Shown here: one piece after another, positions 33,057 through 45,246 of the stretch
How positions within the stretch are numbered: the stretch's first letter is position 1
How the letters are laid out: each line of letters starts with the position of its first letter
Source of the DNA: Rheum nobile
Lineage: Eukaryota > Streptophyta > Magnoliopsida > Caryophyllales > Polygonaceae
Assembly: GCA_027886185.1 (NCBI GenBank)
Contig: WOAB01000583.1
Location: forward strand, 6,200,001 to 6,264,000
DNA length: 64,000 nt
Direction: 5' to 3'
The notes under the pieces: generated by a model
Told to the model about the DNA's origin: nothing
Seen by the model: only the letters and a program-made list of their open reading frames with translations
Databases searched by the model: none
Program-made: the position numbers and the translations under genes

Positions 33057-33708
33057 TGTTTTGGGACAAAAAGATCGGTCGACCTAAATCGCCTTAGACG
33101 GGGTAACGAGTCAATCGGATAATAAAAAATCAATCCAAACCAAATAGACAATAAACCAAGCAAAGAATAGATACGAAATGGCAATTTAATTTATATATCA
33201 ATTGATGACTGAATCAGATCGAAATACAAATTATCCTTAGAGAATAAAGGATCGAGCCGTGTCTGACATGCGTTTTGGTGTTTCGATCGGCAGCGATCGG
33301 GTAGAATCTCCGGGGGGTTTGAGTGAGAGTGAATATGCAAGTAGGCCTCTCGAAGGGTAAGTCAGTGGATGCTGTGTGTAGACGTGTGTTCTTTCGTTTG
33401 CTTCTTCGTGGTCTATTTATGGTAGTTTCTCCTTGTGTCCGTTATTTGTCTTCGTATTTATCCTCTATTAATTTCGTGCGAGATCTTTGGGATTTGATCT
33501 TGATTGCCATCATAATCTTTGTGTTTAATGTTGTTATCGTTGTCACCGATCAAGCAATTAATGTCCAGGGCGAAACTTCCGGGATTCGGTCGAATCCTGA
33601 GCGTTTGAAGGGCATCTGTCACCTCTAACTCCTTCTGGCCTTCAGCTTCGTTTGGACTTTGGCCCAATTCGTTTGATCCGATCCCTTGGAGTAAGTTTGG
33701 GCCCAACA
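33057..33708 (-). repeat. Tat1 5' LTR
   Basis: 652 bp from tgttttggga to gggcccaaca, followed by the duplication gttat (33709-33713). It pairs with 15834-16485. Confidence 0.9.
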
Positions 33709-33876
33709 GTTATCCCGACGAGTCACCGACATTGGCTTGTCCAAGAATGCTCCACATCTCTTGGCCAGTGGCTCATACAGCTTGACATACCTTGGAACAG
33801 TCTCAGTCACGGGCTGGATCATATATAAAATCTCCTTATCTGAGTACAAATCCATATTGCAGTCGTACATAGTCAC
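33709..33876 (-). pseudogene. Ulp1-like protease, copy B, middle segment between two Tat insertions
   Basis: The minus strand reads TMYDCNMDLYSDKEILYMIQ on to KPMSVTRRDN, homologous to copy A 2519-2690. It carries the catalytic Asp (MYDC). The 168-bp remnant is trapped between Tat1 (ends 33708) and Tat2 (starts 33877). The last five bases, gtcac (33872-33876), should be the Tat2 target duplication. Confidence 0.88.
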
Positions 33877-34527
33877 TGTTTTGGGGCGAAAAGATCAATC
33901 AACCTAAATCGCCTTAGACGGGGTAACGAGTCGATCGGATAGTATAAAATAAACCCAAACCAAATGAACAATCAACCACGTATGAAATAGATGAAAAATT
34001 ATAGTATGATATATTGATTGAATGATGACAGGAATGAATCGATGTACAACTTATCCTTGAGGAATAAGGGAACATGTCTTGTCCGACCGGTTATTCTGAT
34101 GGCTCGACCGGCTGTAATCAGACAATGCCCTAGGGGAATTGAACGAGGATCGATATGCTAGCAAGCTTTTTCGAGAGCTGAGTAGGTGAGTGTTGTTCGC
34201 AGACGTGTCGTGTGCCGATCATCCTTTCATGGTCTATTTATGGTATCTTCTCCTTCGTCCGTTACTGTCTTCGTGATATTCTCCATTTATTCCTATACGT
34301 GATCTCTAGGATTCTTCTTTTATGGCATCATAATCTTGTGCTTGATTTTGTTACCATTTGCCTTTGATCAAGCAATTAATGCTCAGGGCGAAATTCTCGG
34401 GGGTGGTCGGATCCCATGCGTTCGAGGAGCGTCCGACGCCTTCTTCAGTCTTGTCGGCCTACTTCTTCACTTGGATCTTGGCCCAATATGCTTGCATTGA
34501 CTCCATTGGAGCATGTTGGGACCAACA
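33877..34527 (-). repeat. Tat2 3' LTR
   Basis: 651 bp from tgttttgggg to gggaccaaca. It is clearly related to, but distinct from, the Tat1 LTR. Confidence 0.88.
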
Positions 34528-34813
34528 ATAGCCCCAAGTTGTTTTGGGCTCAAGGCAGCTACGAAACGGGAGTCCAAACAACTTCCCCTCCACACGATCT
34601 CCACCCTCTGATCTGGGCGTGACAGACGAGGGCTACGTGGCGACAATCTCGCGATGTGATGGGACATCTCTGTGACTTGATGATTCCCTCCATAAATCTG
34701 AAGTAGGTTATGACGGTTTTACTTCATCTTCTCCCCTTTGCTCTCTGATTTGGTAGTTTCTCTAGGCTTTTCAAAAAATTGATTTTCGATTTCCCCCTCT
34801 TTCTGTTCTGGAA

Positions 34814-37800
34814 ATGGTTTCCAGTGACTCTTCCGAGTCGTCTGCTACTCACTCGGACTCGAGCAAGAACGAGGCTCCCCCCCTTTTCCTTCTGAAGGAG
34901 GTTGATGCTCTGACGGGGACGCTGACGGAAGCAGAGTTGGAGCAGATTCTCCAAGTCGGTGGCTTCCCTCCTGAGACGGTCGCGAGGTTGCCGCATCCGG
35001 ACGAGAGAGTTGACGCTTGCTATGAGGGGTGGATTTGTTTCTATGCCATCCATTTCGGATAGGTCATACGTTCCCGTTTTCTTCTCTTGTCAGGGATTTT
35101 CTAGCGACTCTGGCGCTTACGCCGTGTCAGGTCATGCCACAAGCATGTCGGATCCTTAGGGTTTTAGATTTGTTGAATTCTCAGTCTGGGGCCGATTTTA
35201 ATTTTGACGCCCTGTGGTACAACTACTCTCTGGGGTCGAAGAGTTCCTCTCGGGTCCAGTTACGCATCCATCCGGGTCGGAAACCTTTGATGGCTAACCT
35301 TGACGTAAACGACCGTGGATGGGGGTTGAAGTTTTTCTTTGTCGAGCGTTCGTCTCGGGAGAAGGGGGGTGACTGTTCATTTTTGCTGTCGGAGTGGCGA
35401 GTCGAGAGTACGTATTCGACTTCTCTTTGCCCAGTTTTAAGTGTTTTAACCTTTTGCTTAACTCTTCTTTTTTGTAGTCCCTGAGGCTGAAGACTTGGAA
35501 GTGGACGCTCAGTCGGAAGGTCTGACCAATATAATTCTTGGTATCCCTGCGTCAGAACGGAAATTCGTGAACGTCAACCTGTTGTCTGTCGCCCCCACCA
35601 CTCAAGACGTCATGTCGACTCTTTCGTCATCTCGAGTTAAGTGTAATTTATTTGTTTGAGTCATGTATCTTTCGTCATGTGTTTGTAACTTATGTCTTGT
35701 CTGGTATGTCAGCGTCTTCAGCTGGTCGGTCAAGCGCTCGCTTGAAGGGAGTGTCTGGGAAGGGTTTGATAGAGCAGAGGTTGGCGGCGGCTAGGGCCTT
35801 GTCGAGTAAATCGATGCCGACTGAGTCGTCACTTCCAGCCAAAGTCGGCTCGAAAATGAAGACATGTTTCTCCTGACGCCGGAAAGGTGGTGGCAGACAC
35901 TTTAAAGAAGAGGTCGACGGTCGCTCATGGAGTCGAAAAGATCGATTCGGTCGGTCAGTCGATCGCCGATTTGTTCCATGCTCAGGATCCGACTCTGAAG
36001 TCTGAAGTCGATGGCGTTTCCCCTTTGGACTGCATCAGCGAGGCGGGGTGTTCTGCATGGAAGGTAAGTCGCCTTGTCGAATCTCAAGTACATATGTTTT
36101 CTTTTTTGTCAGACTGGTTGGTTTTGGGTTTTTGATTTTGTCTTTCTTTTTCCAGACTTTTTAGTTTCTCTTGGGTGCGTATTCTGGAGTCAAGGAGATG
36201 GTTGCTAAGGCTGAGGATAGGGCTGCTAAGTCAGAGTCTGACCCGGTGTCTCTGAAGACCAAGGTGGAGGGAGCTGAAAGCCGCTTCAGGGACGCTGAGT
36301 GCCGCTTCGCTAGGGAGCTGAAGAGTTGGATGTTTGTCGGAGAGAGCTTAGCGAGAGTCAGACAAGTGTTGAAGAGAGGGTTAAGCAGGCTAAAATCGAT
36401 GTTGGTCGGGTCGCAGGCGATGTAGGCGCTTTTTACGCGTTGAAGTCGCGTGTCGAGATGATCGAAGAGTTTGAAGAGGGCAAACAAGAGACCTGGAACC
36501 TGAAGGCAGAAAAAGAGACCATGGATACCCTGTTTCTGAAGGGGAATCCTGGTTCGGAGCTGTTCCAGCTGGCCGGCATCGGAGAAGAGTCTCCAAACGA
36601 AAGCGCTGGTGAAGACGAGGTCCATTCTGGCGACACTTTGCCAATCGAGCCCCAGCCTTCTTCTGTAACACCCCTAAAATACCCTTTGGAAATATCTGGG
36701 GTCACCCAAGGCTTAACCAATTTATAACAAACTGTATAATAACATAATCTTTATTAAATAACATACAACTGCCCAAATAATATTTTATTTCAAATGTTGA
36801 AATTACAATTCGATAACAAAATCGAGTACCAATATTCATTACAGCGGAAGTCTTGAAATAAAAACGACTCAACGGGTCTTGACCTTGCGATCTTACGCCT
36901 AGGATCTCAACCTTGGAAAGAAACACACAAAACGCCAACTGCCCTCACGTCGAGTCCTTGCCTTTATTGATGCGGAAACTTATCTGGTGTGCCGTATGAG
37001 ACGGATGACACCAGCCAACCATGCAAGGGAAAATAACCGGTTGGTTAGTCTAATGAAAGACTATGCAAGGGTAGAAATAAAAAGGTTCTAGTGATTGTAA
37101 CCGTTTACTATCATTGTCCCTCGAATAATAACCGAAGGAACGATACATAACCCGGAACTTTCACGGAATGATTAGAATTAGATATGCATTGAAAAGAAGA
37201 CTCCAAAGGATTGAGTCTTATGGGAAAATATGACAAATGTTTGGGAACGTTATAGTTTTCACACAAGCGTTTAAAAACGACTTGATCATTTAGGTCAACG
37301 ACCAACCTCACCGCGCAATGCGAATCCAGATTGGAAAGAAGACTTACTCTAACCGAAGTCTGGGCGGTTTCCACATTGTACTCCTCACCCGAGGATATAT
37401 TAATTATGTTCATAACCGTACTTATCTTATTTAATTCCAAAACGTATATTCACGTTAAAGATTTTAGTACAATCTCGAGTGACTACGAGAATAACACATG
37501 GTGACATTACGCCCAACCCAATGGCACTAGCAAGGTGCTTAAACACCTCTTATCCTTAACGGGTGGATAAGAAGCATGGTCATGACCTTTAAAAGTACCA
37601 GAGAATTATTTTGACTAATACCAAGTTATAAAGAAACGACTAATCCTCATAAGGCATTAGCGTTCGTACCAATACTCGTGCTAATCTAGCATTTAAGTTA
37701 CATTTAAATCCACACTAAAATTCATTACAGTAATTACAGGTATAATAGCGTTGTTCTAGCAATATATACAACCTATTATAATATCATATTTTAATCACAT

Positions 37801-38882
37801 CATTTTATTAAATCTGTTCCCAAACGAAAACAACACTTCACCCCATTTTAATTAACAATTAAGTAATTGATAATTAAAGGAAATATGGAATGATAAGTAA
37901 GAGCAAACCGCCACTTGCCTTAATTAGACGAACGAAGATTTGCGGGTCAGGAATACTGGACACGAGCTCAACAGCCTACTGGGAATCCTGTCGAAGCTCA
38001 CCGACGTTCCAAGGTCCATTCCAACGATGCACGTGAAACGAGGCACAAATATGTAAATTAGATATGGCAGAACAACCTAAACAAAAACGGGGGAAACAGA
38101 CTAAGCCATGGCCACGACGGGTATGGCCGCGATCGTGGCTTTGCTGGGCAAAGCCGCGGTCGCGGTATATACACCCACGGTTGCGGTTTCCTAGGCAGGG
38201 CTGCAGTCGCGATGTTCATAGCTGTGGTCGCGGTCCTCCCTCCCGACGCGACGCTAAAATCGATTCGAGGCTCACCGACGACGAAGACGACGATGCTAGC
38301 CTCTCCTCCTTGCAACGCCACCACTCCAATCTCCCAAGGCACTACGGAGACCACCAAAAACTCCGGCGAGACACTCCGACGAACTCACGAACTCCGGCGA
38401 ACTTGAAAACGAGAGAAAGAGAGCGAGATCGAGTTATAGATGTGGAAGCCAAACTATGAGGCTGAAGACCCCTATTTATAAGGTGAGGAGAAGCCAACGC
38501 CGAGCAACCAAAACGCTCGAGATCCCTCACCGACGGCAGTTACGAAAATACGGAAATCCAAATCGGCGTTCCCGGATAAGAACGACGAAGAAGACGAAAC
38601 CGCGATCGCGGTTTCCCCGCGCTCGCGCCTCTGGCTTCTTGGCCGTGGTTTCCTTTCACGGTCTTGGCTAGGTCTTATTTTTAGCATTTCTAAAAATAGT
38701 CTAAGACCCCATACACCTTAAACGTATATTATTACGTTCAAAAGTTCTCACTGAGATTACAGAAGATTACATAAATTGCCCATCATGTCTTTCTTACAAA
38801 ATGACAGTTCGGGACTTTTAGGGGTTATTACATCTTCTGACCTGACTCCTACTGAGGGTAACGCTACGACCCCTAACTCTTA
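34814..38882 (+). pseudogene. Antisense extra ORF of Tat2, split by a solo LTR
   Basis: The gene is homologous to the Tat1 antisense ORF at 16774-18677 and has the same intron positions. It starts MVSSDSSESSATHSDSSKNE at 34814 and contains the Transposase_28-like region (SLVRDFLATLALTPCQVMPQ, 35086 onward), the basic exon (35713-36063) and the coiled-coil exon (from about 36157). A 2169-bp solo LTR sits inside the last exon, at GEPQPSS equivalents (36664-38832). The frame resumes SDLTPTEGNATTPNS and stops at 38882. Breaks: one base lost near 35058, damage near 35870, and changes near 36330. Confidence 0.75.
36664..38832 (-). mobile_element. Tekay-like solo LTR
   Basis: 2169 bp from tgtaacacccctaaaat to ttaggggttattaca, with a perfect target duplication TCTTC (36659-36663 and 38833-38837). 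It shares the chromovirus LTR layout (ctttcat-type segment near 37040, tatacaacctattataatat near 37767) but is a third subfamily, different from 21573-23911 and 3591-5998. It contains GC modules of the gccgcggtcgcggt type (38108-38250). Confidence 0.9.
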
Positions 38883-39599
38883 ACTTTTTCGTAAATGATT
38901 TGTGGTCCCACTTGCGTGTGGGTAGAATTTTTTCTGGTTTTGGCGACCCGTCCACCATCGCGGGTCACAGAATATGTTTTTTAATAATGCTTGAAGTCCT
39001 ACATGTGCGTAGGCAGACAATGTGTTTTGGCGACCCGTCCACCATCGTGGGTCACGTGGATGTAAAAAAGTTAGACTTTTATTGACATGATCTATTTTAC
39101 AAAGGGTCGATCTTGTTTCGTGTCCGTGTGTTTTGTCGGATTCTTCTAGAGAAGATAGTCGTGACGCCTTTGATTTGTGTCGGATTTGCCCGTGTGCTCC
39201 GTCGAGTAGGGCTTTCCGTGTCGTGTAAGAAAAAGGGAGGCCTGCAAATGTATACGTTTATGTTTAGTCATGACTTAGTGTTATGCCGAGAAGGAAAGCA
39301 ATATGTCTTTATTGCGTAGATGTAATAAGGTGTTTTGACTTTATGTATTGTATAAGGCAGGCGGTGTGCCGGCGTGCCTCTAGTATTCATCTCCTCGTGT
39401 TCCGATCGATCGTGTAAATGTAATGTAAGCGCTTTTGTGTGACTGGATCCAGCTTGTATGTCGATGTCGTCTTGTACTTATGGTCGCAAGAAAGTATCCT
39501 TGCTAGATGTAAGTATTTAGGTTTATGAAATAGAATTGAGTTTGTAGCAACGAATAGCATATGAAAAGTGAGAGGATCTTAGTGTCTTAATTTGTGGGC
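38883..39599. other. Spacer between antisense ORF and pol in Tat2, with two stem-loops
   Basis: No gene. Stem-loops gcgacccg/cgggtcac (38943-38968) and gcgacccg/tgggtcac (39030-39055) each have the loop tccaccatcg. The arrangement is the same as in Tat1. Confidence 0.75.
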
Positions 39600-41528
39600 C
39601 TAGAAGTGATACAACTTTAGATGTGTCGCATTCCAACTTCTTGGAATCGGTCATCCGTCTTTATCCTCCAGCTGGTATGCTTCCTATCCGACTACTTCTT
39701 TGACGAGGTAGGGACCTTCCCACTGAGGTGCGAGCTTTCCGTCGGTCGGATTCTTGGTGCTCTGGAATGTCTTTCTAAGGACCCAATCTCCAATTTTGAA
39801 GACTTTGGCTTGAACGTTTTTGTTGTAACTTCTTGCGACCTATTGCTGGAACCTGACCATTCTAATTCTGGCTTTTTCCCTGGTCTCATCCATCGTGTCC
39901 AAGTTGTGCGCTAGCTCGACGTCATTTTGTTCATTCGTCTAGAGGCTGTAACGGGCCGTAGGAACTAGTAGTTCGGCGGGGATGACCGCTTCACTTCCGT
40001 AGATGAGTGAGAATGGTGATTCTCCAGTCGCGTTCTTTGGGGTGGTCCTGTCGGACTAGAGGATGAGAGGAAGTTCGTCTGCCCATTTTCCTTTAGCCCT
40101 TGTGAGGCATTTCTTGAGGTTATTGATGATAATCTTGTTGCTAGACTCGGCTTGTCCGTTGGATTGTGGATACCGAGGAGTGGACGTGACCAGTTTGATG
40201 TTCCACTGGTCGCAAAAGGCTCGAGTCTTATGACTGATGAATTGGGAGCCATTGTCGCATACGATTTCTGATGGGACGCCAAATCTGCACAAGATATTGC
40301 GTTTTATAAACGAAATGACGTGTTGATCTTTTACCTCTCGGTAGGCTTCAACTTCGACCCATTTGGAAAAATAGTCTATCATGGTGAGGAAGAAGACTCG
40401 TTGGCCCGACGCAGGTGGGAGTTTTTCGACGATATCCATCCCCCATCTCATGAAGGGCCATGGTGCTAAAGTCGGATGGAGGAGTTCCGAGGGTTGATGT
40501 GGAACGGGTGCGTGTCGTTGGCAGGCATCGCACTTCCTGGTGTACTCCATCGCGTCTCTATTCATTGTGGGCCAGTAATATCCTATTCGCAAGGCTTTCC
40601 CCGAGAGGCTTCGTCCTCCGGTGTGATTGCCACATTCTCCTTTGTGTAACGATTGTAAGATGCGTCTCACTTCTGGAGTCTTGAGGCATCGTAGGAGTAT
40701 CCATGTGACAGATCTTTTGAACAAGACATCACTTATAATGTCGAAGGAGAGAGCTCTTAGCTGTAGCCTTTTTGCTTCCATTTTGTTGTTGGGTAGGATA
40801 CCGTCTTTTAGCCATCTGACATAAGGTAGCGTCCAGTCGTCATGATCGTTGACAATGTCTTCTTCTGGTCGGTCGCCTATCTCCAACGTGACGAGTTCTT
40901 CCAGCGGCGTGCTTAAATCCTTGGGTGTTTTTGGAACAGCTGGTGTTGTGATGTGTGCCAGTGGGATGTTTGGGAATTCCTTTGGGTCCAAGACAGACCC
41001 CAGGTTGGCTAGTGCGTCAACCTGAGCATTGAGATCTCTGGGAACGTGTCTGATGTCAAACTTTTGGAATTGGTCGATTAGTTTCTTGGCCACGTCCAGA
41101 TAAGCTATCATTCTGTCGTCCTTGACGTTGTACGATCCTTGTATTTGATTCATGACTAAGAGGGAGTCGCAGATGACTTTGATTTCTCGGACTCCTAGGT
41201 CGCGTGCCAGAATAAGCCCAAATATGAGTGCTTCGTATTCAGCTTCGTTGTTGGTCGCGTCCCATTCGCATCTTACGGCTTGGGCTATCTTGTCCCCTTG
41301 TGGCGATTTCAGCACGAATCTCAGCCCCGATCCTCTAGCATTCGACGCACCGTCTGTGTGGAGCTCCCATTTACCTGTTTCCTCTGTTGCGAGTAATTGC
41401 ATTGCTTCTTCGACGACTTCTTGTTCTAGGGTCGGGCTGAAATCTACCACAAACCAGCCAATGAATGGGACTTGATCGTCGTCCTGAGCTCGTATTCGAT
41501 GTCGTAGCCGTTGAGGTGTATGGCCCAT
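39600..41528 (-). pseudogene. Tat2 pol: archaeal-type RNase H and integrase
   Basis: A 490-codon open frame (41528-40056) has an aRNH with Asp59 (HTDGASNARG), Glu97, Asp121 (CDSLL) and Asp171. It is followed by the integrase zinc region (His295, His302, Cys333, Cys336) and core with Asp365 (GMDIVEKL), Asp425 (VCDNGSQF) and Glu461 (NGQAESS), a D,D35E spacing. A TAG at 40056 ends the frame. The C-terminal part continues with more stops to HLKLYHF (stop 39600-39602). This is the better of the two Tat copies, and the template by which Tat1 can be read. Confidence 0.88.
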
Positions 41529-43578
41529 TTGGCCATTCGTCCTGTGAACTCAGGTTTCCTCATGATTGCTCTCATGGGATGGTTAGTGCGGACAATTTTA
41601 GTATGAGATTCGAAATAGGGTTTGAGTTTATTTGACGCCATTACCAGTGATAAGACGAGTTTCTCTAATGACGAATACCTTGTCTCCGCCGAGAGCAGCA
41701 TCCGACTAATGTATTAGATTGGCGATTGCTTACCGTCTTCTTCTCTGACTAGCACTGCACTTACAACGGATGCCGACACTGCTATGTACAACAATAGTGG
41801 CTCGTCGTCTTTGGGTTTTGCCAACAACAGGGGACTGGCCAGGTATTTCTTTAGATCCTGAAATGCGACTTCATGTTCTTCTGTCCATTTAAAGGACTTG
41901 TTCTTTTTTAGAGCATCGTGGAAGGGTTTGCACTTGTCGGATGACTTCGAGATGAACCTATTTAGAACTACTATCCGACCTGTCAGCTTTTGTACGTCCT
42001 TGAAGCATCGAGGGGACCGGAGGTTGATGAGGGCTTTAACCTGTTCTGGGTTGGCTTCTATTCCTCTTTGTGTCACCATGTACCCCAAGAATTTCCCTGA
42101 CGAACTCCGAAAGAGCATTTTATAGGATTTAATTTCATGTTATATCTTTTTAGTACCTTGAAGTTGTCGCATAGGTGATCGATGTGGTCTTTCTTCTTTT
42201 TTGATTTGACTAGCATGTCATCTATGTAAACTTCCATTGTGTCCCCAATCTGATATTTGAACATCTTGTTGACTAGTCGTTGATAAGTAGCCCCTGTATT
42301 TTTTAGTCCGAAGGGCATTACTTTGTAACAATAAATACTTTGACTTGTGACGAATGCCGTTTTTTCTTGGTCTTCTGGTTCCATGAGGATCTGATTGTAG
42401 CCGATGAACGCGTCTATGAAGGATAGCATTTCGTGACCTGCTGTTGCGTTGACCATGGCGTCGATATGAGGAAGTGGGAAGGAGTCCTTGGGACATGCTT
42501 TGTTAAGGTCGGTGAAGTCGATGCAGACTCTCCACTTGCCATTTTTCTTTTGGACCACAACTACGTTGGCTAGCCACTTGGGGTAGTCGACTTCTCTTCG
42601 TTTTCATGTTTCCAGTAGGCTTCTGACTTCATCGTCGACGATTTTATTCCGCTCGGGGGCGAATTTCCTGCGCTTATGCTTTACAGGGGGGTGAGATGGA
42701 TCTACATTTAATTTATGAGTAATAATGTTTGGAGATATCCCGACCATGTCTTCATGTGACCACGCGAAGCAATCAACATTAGATCGGAGGAAATCCAATA
42801 TTTGTTGTCTGGTCGAGTCGTCCAGGTCCGACCCGACCCTTACCGTTTGGTTTGGCTTTGAAGGATCTAGTGCGATCTCGTCGAGCTTTTCCATCTCTGG
42901 TTCGACGTATCGACTGGATCCTTCGCCGAGCTGTGATTGCTATGAAATCTTGGGCTCGACCGCGCTCTTCATGGAGGCGACATAGAATTCCTTGGCCATC
43001 CTCTGATCTCCCTTGATCTCTTGAACTCCCCACTTGGTAGGGAACTTAATGATTTGATGGTACGTCGAGGGTACCGCCTTCATTGCGTGTATCCACGGCC
43101 TGCCAAGAATGCAGTTATAGGGAGATGGATAATCTAGGACTAAAAATTTCACCTGTTGGTTTACTCCTCTAACGTATGTCGTAAGAACGATTTCGCCAAT
43201 AGTGTGCTTAACTTCGCCGCTGAATCCGACTAGTGGAGTCGATTTCTTGATAAGATCATCTTCACCCAGACCCATTCCTTTGAGGGCGTCGAAGGTCAAG
43301 AGATTGGTCGAGCTTCCTGTATCGATTAGTACTCTACGTATCAAACAGTTCCCAATAGACAGAGAGATTACCATACCATCGTGATGGTTTTCCGACCCGT
43401 CAGCGTCGGACTCGTCGGACGTGACCGTTGGGAGGTCGGAGACCTTGGTGTGTCTGAACTCTGGCACTTCGGGCTTATTGCCTTTGCTTTCTCTCGCGTG
43501 TCTTTTGGCTGCTGAGTACGTGTTCCCACATATGTCCGAGCCCCCCTGAAATAGTATTGATAATTTTCGTATGGACAA
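41444..43578 (-). pseudogene. Tat2 pol: protease, reverse transcriptase, RNase H
   Basis: The minus strand has the protease frame 43578-42940 with LIDTGSSTNLL. It then has the RT N-terminal part (42894-42604), a stop near 42604, the RT palm (42558-42073) with MPFGLKNTGATYQ and YIDDMLVKS, a frameshift near 42110, connection and RNase H (42118-41714) with a stop near 41714, and the remainder to 41444. The RT and protease motifs are present, but several stops make the polyprotein non-translatable. Confidence 0.85.
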
Positions 43579-45190
43579 GAGATGGGGGTTTATCCTGCTT
43601 TACTTGATCTCGTTGCTCCATGGTGGCTTTGGCTCGTTCTGAGATCACGTCGCGCAAGAGACCTTGCGCGAGTAACCTGGCGACCTCTTTGCGTAATGCG
43701 ATGCATTCGTCCGTTGAGTGACCGTGGTCACCATGGAATTCGCACCACCTGCTCATGTCCTTCTTGACGTCCGGTCGGTCGCTCTTTCAGGGACATCTTA
43801 CTTCTTTCCCATATTTGTCGAAGCTCTTGACGAGCTCCGACACGGAAACACTGAAGTTGTAAGATTGAACCCTGGGAGGCAGCGTCAGACTGCCTCTCCA
43901 GTCTTGAGACCTGTCTTGGAAGGAGTTTACCTGACTTTGCTCATTTCGATTACGAGGGTAGGGGTGATGGCGTCTGTCTCAGCGGTTGTCGGAAGAGGAT
44001 TTGCGATCGGATTGATCGGGTCCGTGGGACGCCTTTCGCGATTCGCGATCTTCTTCCAAACGTACCTCGGCCATGGTCTTGGCTTGGACATCTTCGAAGC
44101 TTCTGCACGGGTACCTGGTGATCTTGTTGTAGAGGTTGTTGTCCTTGATTAGACCTTGTCTGAAGGCTTCGATGGAGGTGGTGACATCGCAATGGGGGAT
44201 CACGACTTTTTCCTTATTGTACCTGTTAAGATAGCTTCGGAGAGGTTCGTTTTACCTTTGGGTGATTCGATAGAGATCACTCGACTGCCTCTCGAGCCTC
44301 CGACTGCTGGAGAACTGGACCTTAAAGGAATTGACCAGGTCCGCGAAAGAGGCGATCGTACCCTGAGGCAAACGCATGAACCATGTTAGCGCGGGACCCA
44401 CGAGAGTCGTGCCAAAGCTTTTTCACATGACAGTCTCGCGGCTCTCCCTCGGAACAGATGCAATCATTAATTTTTGTTTATAGAGAGAAATATGATCGTC
44501 TGGATCGTTCGTGCCGTCGAAAGTCGTCATGCTAGGAAGGTTGAACTTCTTAGGGATTTCGACTCCGGCGATTTCCCTGACAAACGGAGATTCCTCGTAT
44601 CCGTCTAATGCTTCTTTCTCGATCGGTTGAGGAACTCTGGGAATTCTAGCGATGCGGTCGTCGAGCGCCTTCATGTGCTGATTGAGCGTCTGTTGGACGA
44701 GAGCCAGGATATCGGGGGGATTGGTAACCTGTGGTTCGTCGATTCGGATTCTTGTTGACTCGATCGGTGTGGAGAAAGTAACATTGTTAGTCGAAAATGG
44801 ATTGGCTAAAAGAGTTCGAGATGTACCCTCAGTATATCCGAGGCGTCGGACGCTCGTGGGAGTCAGCTCGACGCTATCCATGTTAAGACGCGTCTGGACG
44901 TTGCTATGGATGGGCATTTGCCTGGATCCAGATGCCATTGATTTTACCTGCGATCTAAGAGACTCATTTTCACGGGTTAGTTGTGCGATCTCGGCCTCAG
45001 ATTGGGTGGATAAGGTAGCCAAGGCTTCGGTCTTTTGGCGTTGCTGGGCGAGGTCATCTTGAAGGGTAGTCATTTTTTGGGCAAGCTCTTAGAGTTGGTT
45101 CAGAGTAGGGTTTTCGGTTGTGTTTCCTTGAGTCTGGGAGTCGTCTTCGAGGCGTGGTTCCTCGGAACCGATAGGCGGGTTAACAGTCAT
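43475..45190 (-). pseudogene. Tat2 gag
   Basis: It starts at ATG 45190. A TAA follows near 45091 after about 33 codons. The longest open part runs from a second Met at 45073 (MTTLQDDLAQQRQK) to 44423: a coiled-coil start, a linker, and a capsid-type IPKKFNLPSMTTFDGTNDPD segment. A frame change near 44420 and others follow (SIEAFRQGLIKDNNLYNKIT near 44170). A zinc-binding CEFHGDHGHSTDEC (about 43745) ends gag. Tat1 has the same early stop. Confidence 0.75.
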
Positions 45191-45230
45191 GGTTGGAGGA
45201 TTTTTGAGACGGTGATCGGCAAGTTGCCCC

Positions 45231-45243
45231 ACGGTGGGCGCCA
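45231..45243 (-). promoter_or_regulatory. Primer-binding site of Tat2
   Basis: On the minus strand this reads tggcgcccaccgt, three bases after the LTR end. TGGCGCC fits the 3' end of a tRNA such as tRNA-Asp. Only the first seven bases are a good match, so the identity is tentative. Confidence 0.65.
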
Positions 45244-45246
45244 AAT

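Larger units (their letters stand above)
15834..33708 (-). mobile_element. Tat-lineage Ty3/gypsy element Tat1, deleted, hosting SINEs and a Tekay element
   Basis: Two LTRs of 652 bp each (15834-16485 and 33057-33708) start tgttttggg and end gggcccaaca on the plus strand. A perfect duplication GTTAT (15829-15833, 33709-33713) flanks the element. Coding direction is minus, so the right LTR is the 5' one. Left to right: 3' LTR, antisense extra ORF (+), end of integrase and aRNH (-), SINE-like block, Tekay element, start of gag (-), primer-binding site, 5' LTR. Compared with Tat2, the part from gag to the aRNH domain (protease, RT, RNase H) is missing, so the element is not autonomous. The archaeal-type second RNase H and the antisense ORF are marks of the Tat lineage. 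Confidence 0.9.

Noticed and set aside
38058..38687. Arg-rich frames in the 36664-38832 LTR
   Set aside because: They come from the GC modules and lie in a solo LTR with clear target duplications.
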